Below, in pieces: positions 62,706 to 64,000 of a stretch of DNA of 64,000 nucleotides. The DNA is from ZC4RG20 sp963702105 (lineage in GTDB: Bacteria; Pseudomonadota; Gammaproteobacteria; Steroidobacterales; Rariloculaceae): assembly GCA_963702105.1 (NCBI GenBank), contig OY969712.1, positions 4,712,001-4,776,000 of the forward strand, read 5' to 3'. Position 1 is the stretch's first letter. Each line of letters starts with the position of its first letter. A program made the translations under genes and the position numbers. The notes beneath the pieces are model-generated. The model did not search any database and was not told where the DNA came from. It saw nothing but the letters and a program-made list of their open reading frames with translations.

Positions 62706-62729
62706 CAGGGCAGCCTGCTGGCTGCCCTG
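62706..62729. terminator. perfect intercistronic hairpin
   Basis: CAGGGCAGCC-TGCT-GGCTGCCCTG lies between two leftward genes. The stem is 10 bp with a four-base loop and no T-run. It could attenuate transcription or protect mRNA ends. Confidence 0.55.
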
Positions 62730-62749
62730 AGCGAGTGGTTGAAGCTGCC

Positions 62750-63265
62750 TTACTGGTTGGCCAGCCAGACTGCGAACTGGTCCAGCTCCCACTGCTCCCA
62801 TGCGGTGAGCTGGGCAGGGGTCGGGTAAGTGCCCCAGCAGTCCACGTGGTCCTTGCCCGGATACGGCCTGTGCTGGGGGTTGCCATGGATGTGCTCGAGG
62901 TAGGCCCTGGCGGTCTGGATGTCACAGGGCCCCTCGCCTCCTGTCATCCACTGCCAAGTGAAATACCTCAGGAGTGCGAGTACGTACGGCTTCCAGGGCA
63001 CTATGTTGCGGGGGTCGCCGGCCCTCGGATCGTGGTCGATGCCGAGAAGGAGCTCGTCATGGACGGTGCACATCCTGTTGTACAAGGCATCTTTCTCGGG
63101 GGTCGGCGGCCCCCACGATTCCATGAGGGACAGGTCGAACCCCCACGGCTCGGCAAAGGCAGGCGGAGTGGCCTTCAGCCGTGCGACGGACGGAAAGTGG
63201 TCAAAGTAAGAAGGGAAATTTTCTTGCTGGCTTTCTGCGAGCGGTACTTTCAGTTCTGCCACCAT
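62750..63265 (-). CDS. hypothetical phage-like protein
   Basis: ATG 63265 follows GGAGAACCC. The 171-residue protein reads MVAELKVPLAESQQENFPSY at the start and contains NIVPWKPYVLALLRYFTWQW, HGNPQHRPYPGKDHVDCWGT and ends WELDQFAVWLANQ. It is rich in Trp, Pro and Tyr, without a signal peptide or obvious motif. No family is recognised. It and the next gene form a small leftward pair at the edge of a non-coding region with duplicated units. Confidence 0.75.
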   Translation of the reverse strand: MVAELKVPLAESQQENFPSYFDHFPSVARLKATPPAFAEPWGFDLSLMESWGPPTPEKDALYNRMCTVHDELLLGIDHDPRAGDPRNIVPWKPYVLALLRYFTWQWMTGGEGPCDIQTARAYLEHIHGNPQHRPYPGKDHVDCWGTYPTPAQLTAWEQWELDQFAVWLANQ

Positions 63266-63293
63266 TGGGTTCTCCAAAGGTTGAAGGGGATGC

Positions 63294-63309
63294 CCTGGGC
63301 TCTCCCAGG
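63294..63309. repeat. hairpin CCTGGG-CTCT-CCCAGG
   Basis: This perfect 6-bp hairpin lies beside the first of two duplicated non-coding units and about 30 bp upstream of the leftward gene at 63265. A larger hairpin occupies the matching place beside the second unit. Confidence 0.45.
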
Positions 63310-63317
63310 ACAATCAG

Positions 63318-63384
63318 ACTATGTCGAAGTGCATCAGAGGGTGTCTGCGGCCATCGTGAAAATGATGGCTCTGCCTACTAACCA
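63318..63384. repeat. duplicated non-coding unit, copy 1
   Basis: About 67 bases, including ATGTCGAAGTGCATCAGAGG and GGGTGTCTGC, align at roughly three quarters identity with 63511-63578. Neither copy contains a convincing gene on either strand. This copy lies just upstream of the leftward gene at 63265, where a promoter or operator would be. Confidence 0.55.
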
Positions 63385-63468
63385 GTTCTTGATGGACTGC
63401 TTGATCGTGTCGGGGTGGGCTGTGCCTCAATCTTGGTTGGGATTGCGTCCCTGAGGCTTGCCGACTGA

Positions 63469-63494
63469 GCTTGGGCAGCTAGAGCTGCCCAAGC
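63469..63494. repeat. 12-bp perfect hairpin between the duplicated units
   Basis: GCTTGGGCAGCT-AG-AGCTGCCCAAGC is an almost loopless palindrome of 26 bases. It stands beside the second unit as the CCTGGG hairpin stands beside the first. Confidence 0.6.
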
Positions 63495-63510
63495 AGTGTC
63501 ACCTGCTAAC

Positions 63511-63578
63511 GAGAATGTCGAGGTGCAACACAGGGTGTCAGCAGTCCTTGCGCACTGAGGGCTCTGCGAGCTAAGCAG
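63511..63578. repeat. duplicated non-coding unit, copy 2
   Basis: It aligns with 63318-63384: ATGTCGAGGTGCAACACAGG and GGGTGTCAGC match the first copy closely, and GGCTCTGC recurs in both. The distance between the copies is about 192 bp. Confidence 0.55.
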
Positions 63579-63837
63579 TGTTGGCGCTAGTTCTCGCGTC
63601 GGGATTGCGCCTCAAGGGGCGCGCCCCACTGATCGGAAGTCCGTCGCCTTGTTGGCGTGCAGGTCTTGCCGTCCTTGGGCCTCGACGACTCGGTGGCGGC
63701 ATCGGCACCGTTGACGGCACAGCAAGGAAGCGGATTCAGGGGGATCTGGCGGCTCGAGGACCATCCAACGCACGCGCGCGCGAGGCACGCTCGTCACGGT
63801 CGGCGCCTTTCAGGCAGGGACGCTCTCTGGGATCTCC

Positions 63838-64000
63838 CCATAGACACCCTGCCGCTCTATAGAGCGGCGGGCGGGGTGTCTATGCATGGGCTTCGATGGA
63901 CGCTTCGATGGACACCCGCGGCGCAACGCCTTGATCCGGTTAATGGACGCAGTGTCCATGGCCGGGTGTCCATGGGCTTTCCCCATGGACACTCCCCATG
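63838..64000. other. repeat-rich, palindromic region at the window edge
   Basis: At 63839-63884 CATAGACACCC and its complement bracket an 18-base palindrome (GCCGCTCTATAGAGCGGC). To its right, boxes of the type ATGGACAC/ATGGACGC recur in both orientations up to base 64000, including a GTGTCCATGGG...CCCATGGACAC hairpin near 63967-63992. No gene is seen. Iteron-type replication origin, repressor operator cluster or att-arm sites are the candidates; the region continues beyond the window. Confidence 0.6.

Larger units (their letters stand above)
57439..64000. mobile_element. second integrative/phage-like element (right end outside window)
   Basis: It starts at the central tRNA-derived repeat with a complete tyrosine integrase, followed by DNA-metabolism-type genes and then leftward genes that look phage-derived. 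The expected other end, with an intact tRNA-Phe on the minus strand, is not reached. Confidence 0.7.

Noticed and set aside
63578..63862. Open frames in the non-coding right edge
   Set aside because: They are short, repeat-rich and without ribosome sites or family features.

Overview
The window is high-GC bacterial DNA. Several genes point to a Gram-negative proteobacterium: a TonB-dependent receptor, a periplasmic HiPIP with a Tat signal, a MacAB-type efflux operon and a GspE remnant. The mix (carotenoid-cleavage-type oxygenase, tannase-type esterase, HiPIP, acidobacterial-type ABC permease) suggests a soil or plant-litter gammaproteobacterium of the Steroidobacter/Nevskia kind. That placement is inference; no rRNA or complete tRNA gene is present.

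1-20.9 kb is ordinary accessory chromosome, almost all on the minus strand: a SAM/guanylate-cyclase/AAA signalling protein running off the left edge, a two-gene operon of unknown function, a short-chain dehydrogenase, a secreted beta-propeller protein, a MacAB-like ABC/adaptor operon, a carotenoid-oxygenase-family enzyme, a secreted HExxH protein, a TonB receptor, a metallo-beta-lactamase-fold hydrolase, and an M48-like gene, AraC regulator and VOC protein in series. The M48-like protein has lost its zinc ligands. A sigma-factor remnant lies at about 20.6 kb.

20.9-28.7 kb holds a HiPIP gene and then an inverted pair of G8-domain beta-helix genes around a secreted DUF8021-type gene. The right copy is broken by one inserted base, and the first 1.1 kb of the two copies is nearly identical while the rest has diverged.

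29-48.8 kb is a plant-polysaccharide utilisation locus. It encodes a GH51 arabinofuranosidase, an aldose epimerase, a FucP-like symporter and the non-phosphorylating pentose route: Gfo/Idh/MocA L-arabinose 1-dehydrogenase, IlvD/Edd arabonate dehydratase, two unrelated 2-keto-3-deoxypentonate dehydratases (DapA fold and FAH fold), and 2-oxoglutarate-semialdehyde dehydrogenase. It also has an MFS sugar-acid transporter, a FadR-type regulator and three esterases (CE1, type-B carboxylesterase, tannase/feruloyl esterase). A 14-bp sequence close to TTGTATGAGTAATT recurs in five intergenic regions of this locus (six copies) and is proposed as its operator. Together the genes would de-esterify and debranch feruloylated arabinan or arabinoxylan and convert arabinose to 2-oxoglutarate.

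49.3-64 kb is mobile DNA. Two 47-bp direct repeats, each the 3' part of a tRNA-Phe(GAA) gene read on the minus strand, lie at 50,102 and 57,439. They delimit one decayed island (HigBA, ADOP-type permease, LuxR regulator, GspE and integrase fragments) and the start of a second element (tyrosine integrase, frameshifted uracil-DNA-glycosylase-like gene, PD-(D/E)XK-like gene, phage-like genes) that runs off the right edge. The right edge carries duplicated non-coding units, hairpins and repeated GGACAC-type boxes. An intact tRNA-Phe is predicted beyond base 64,000.
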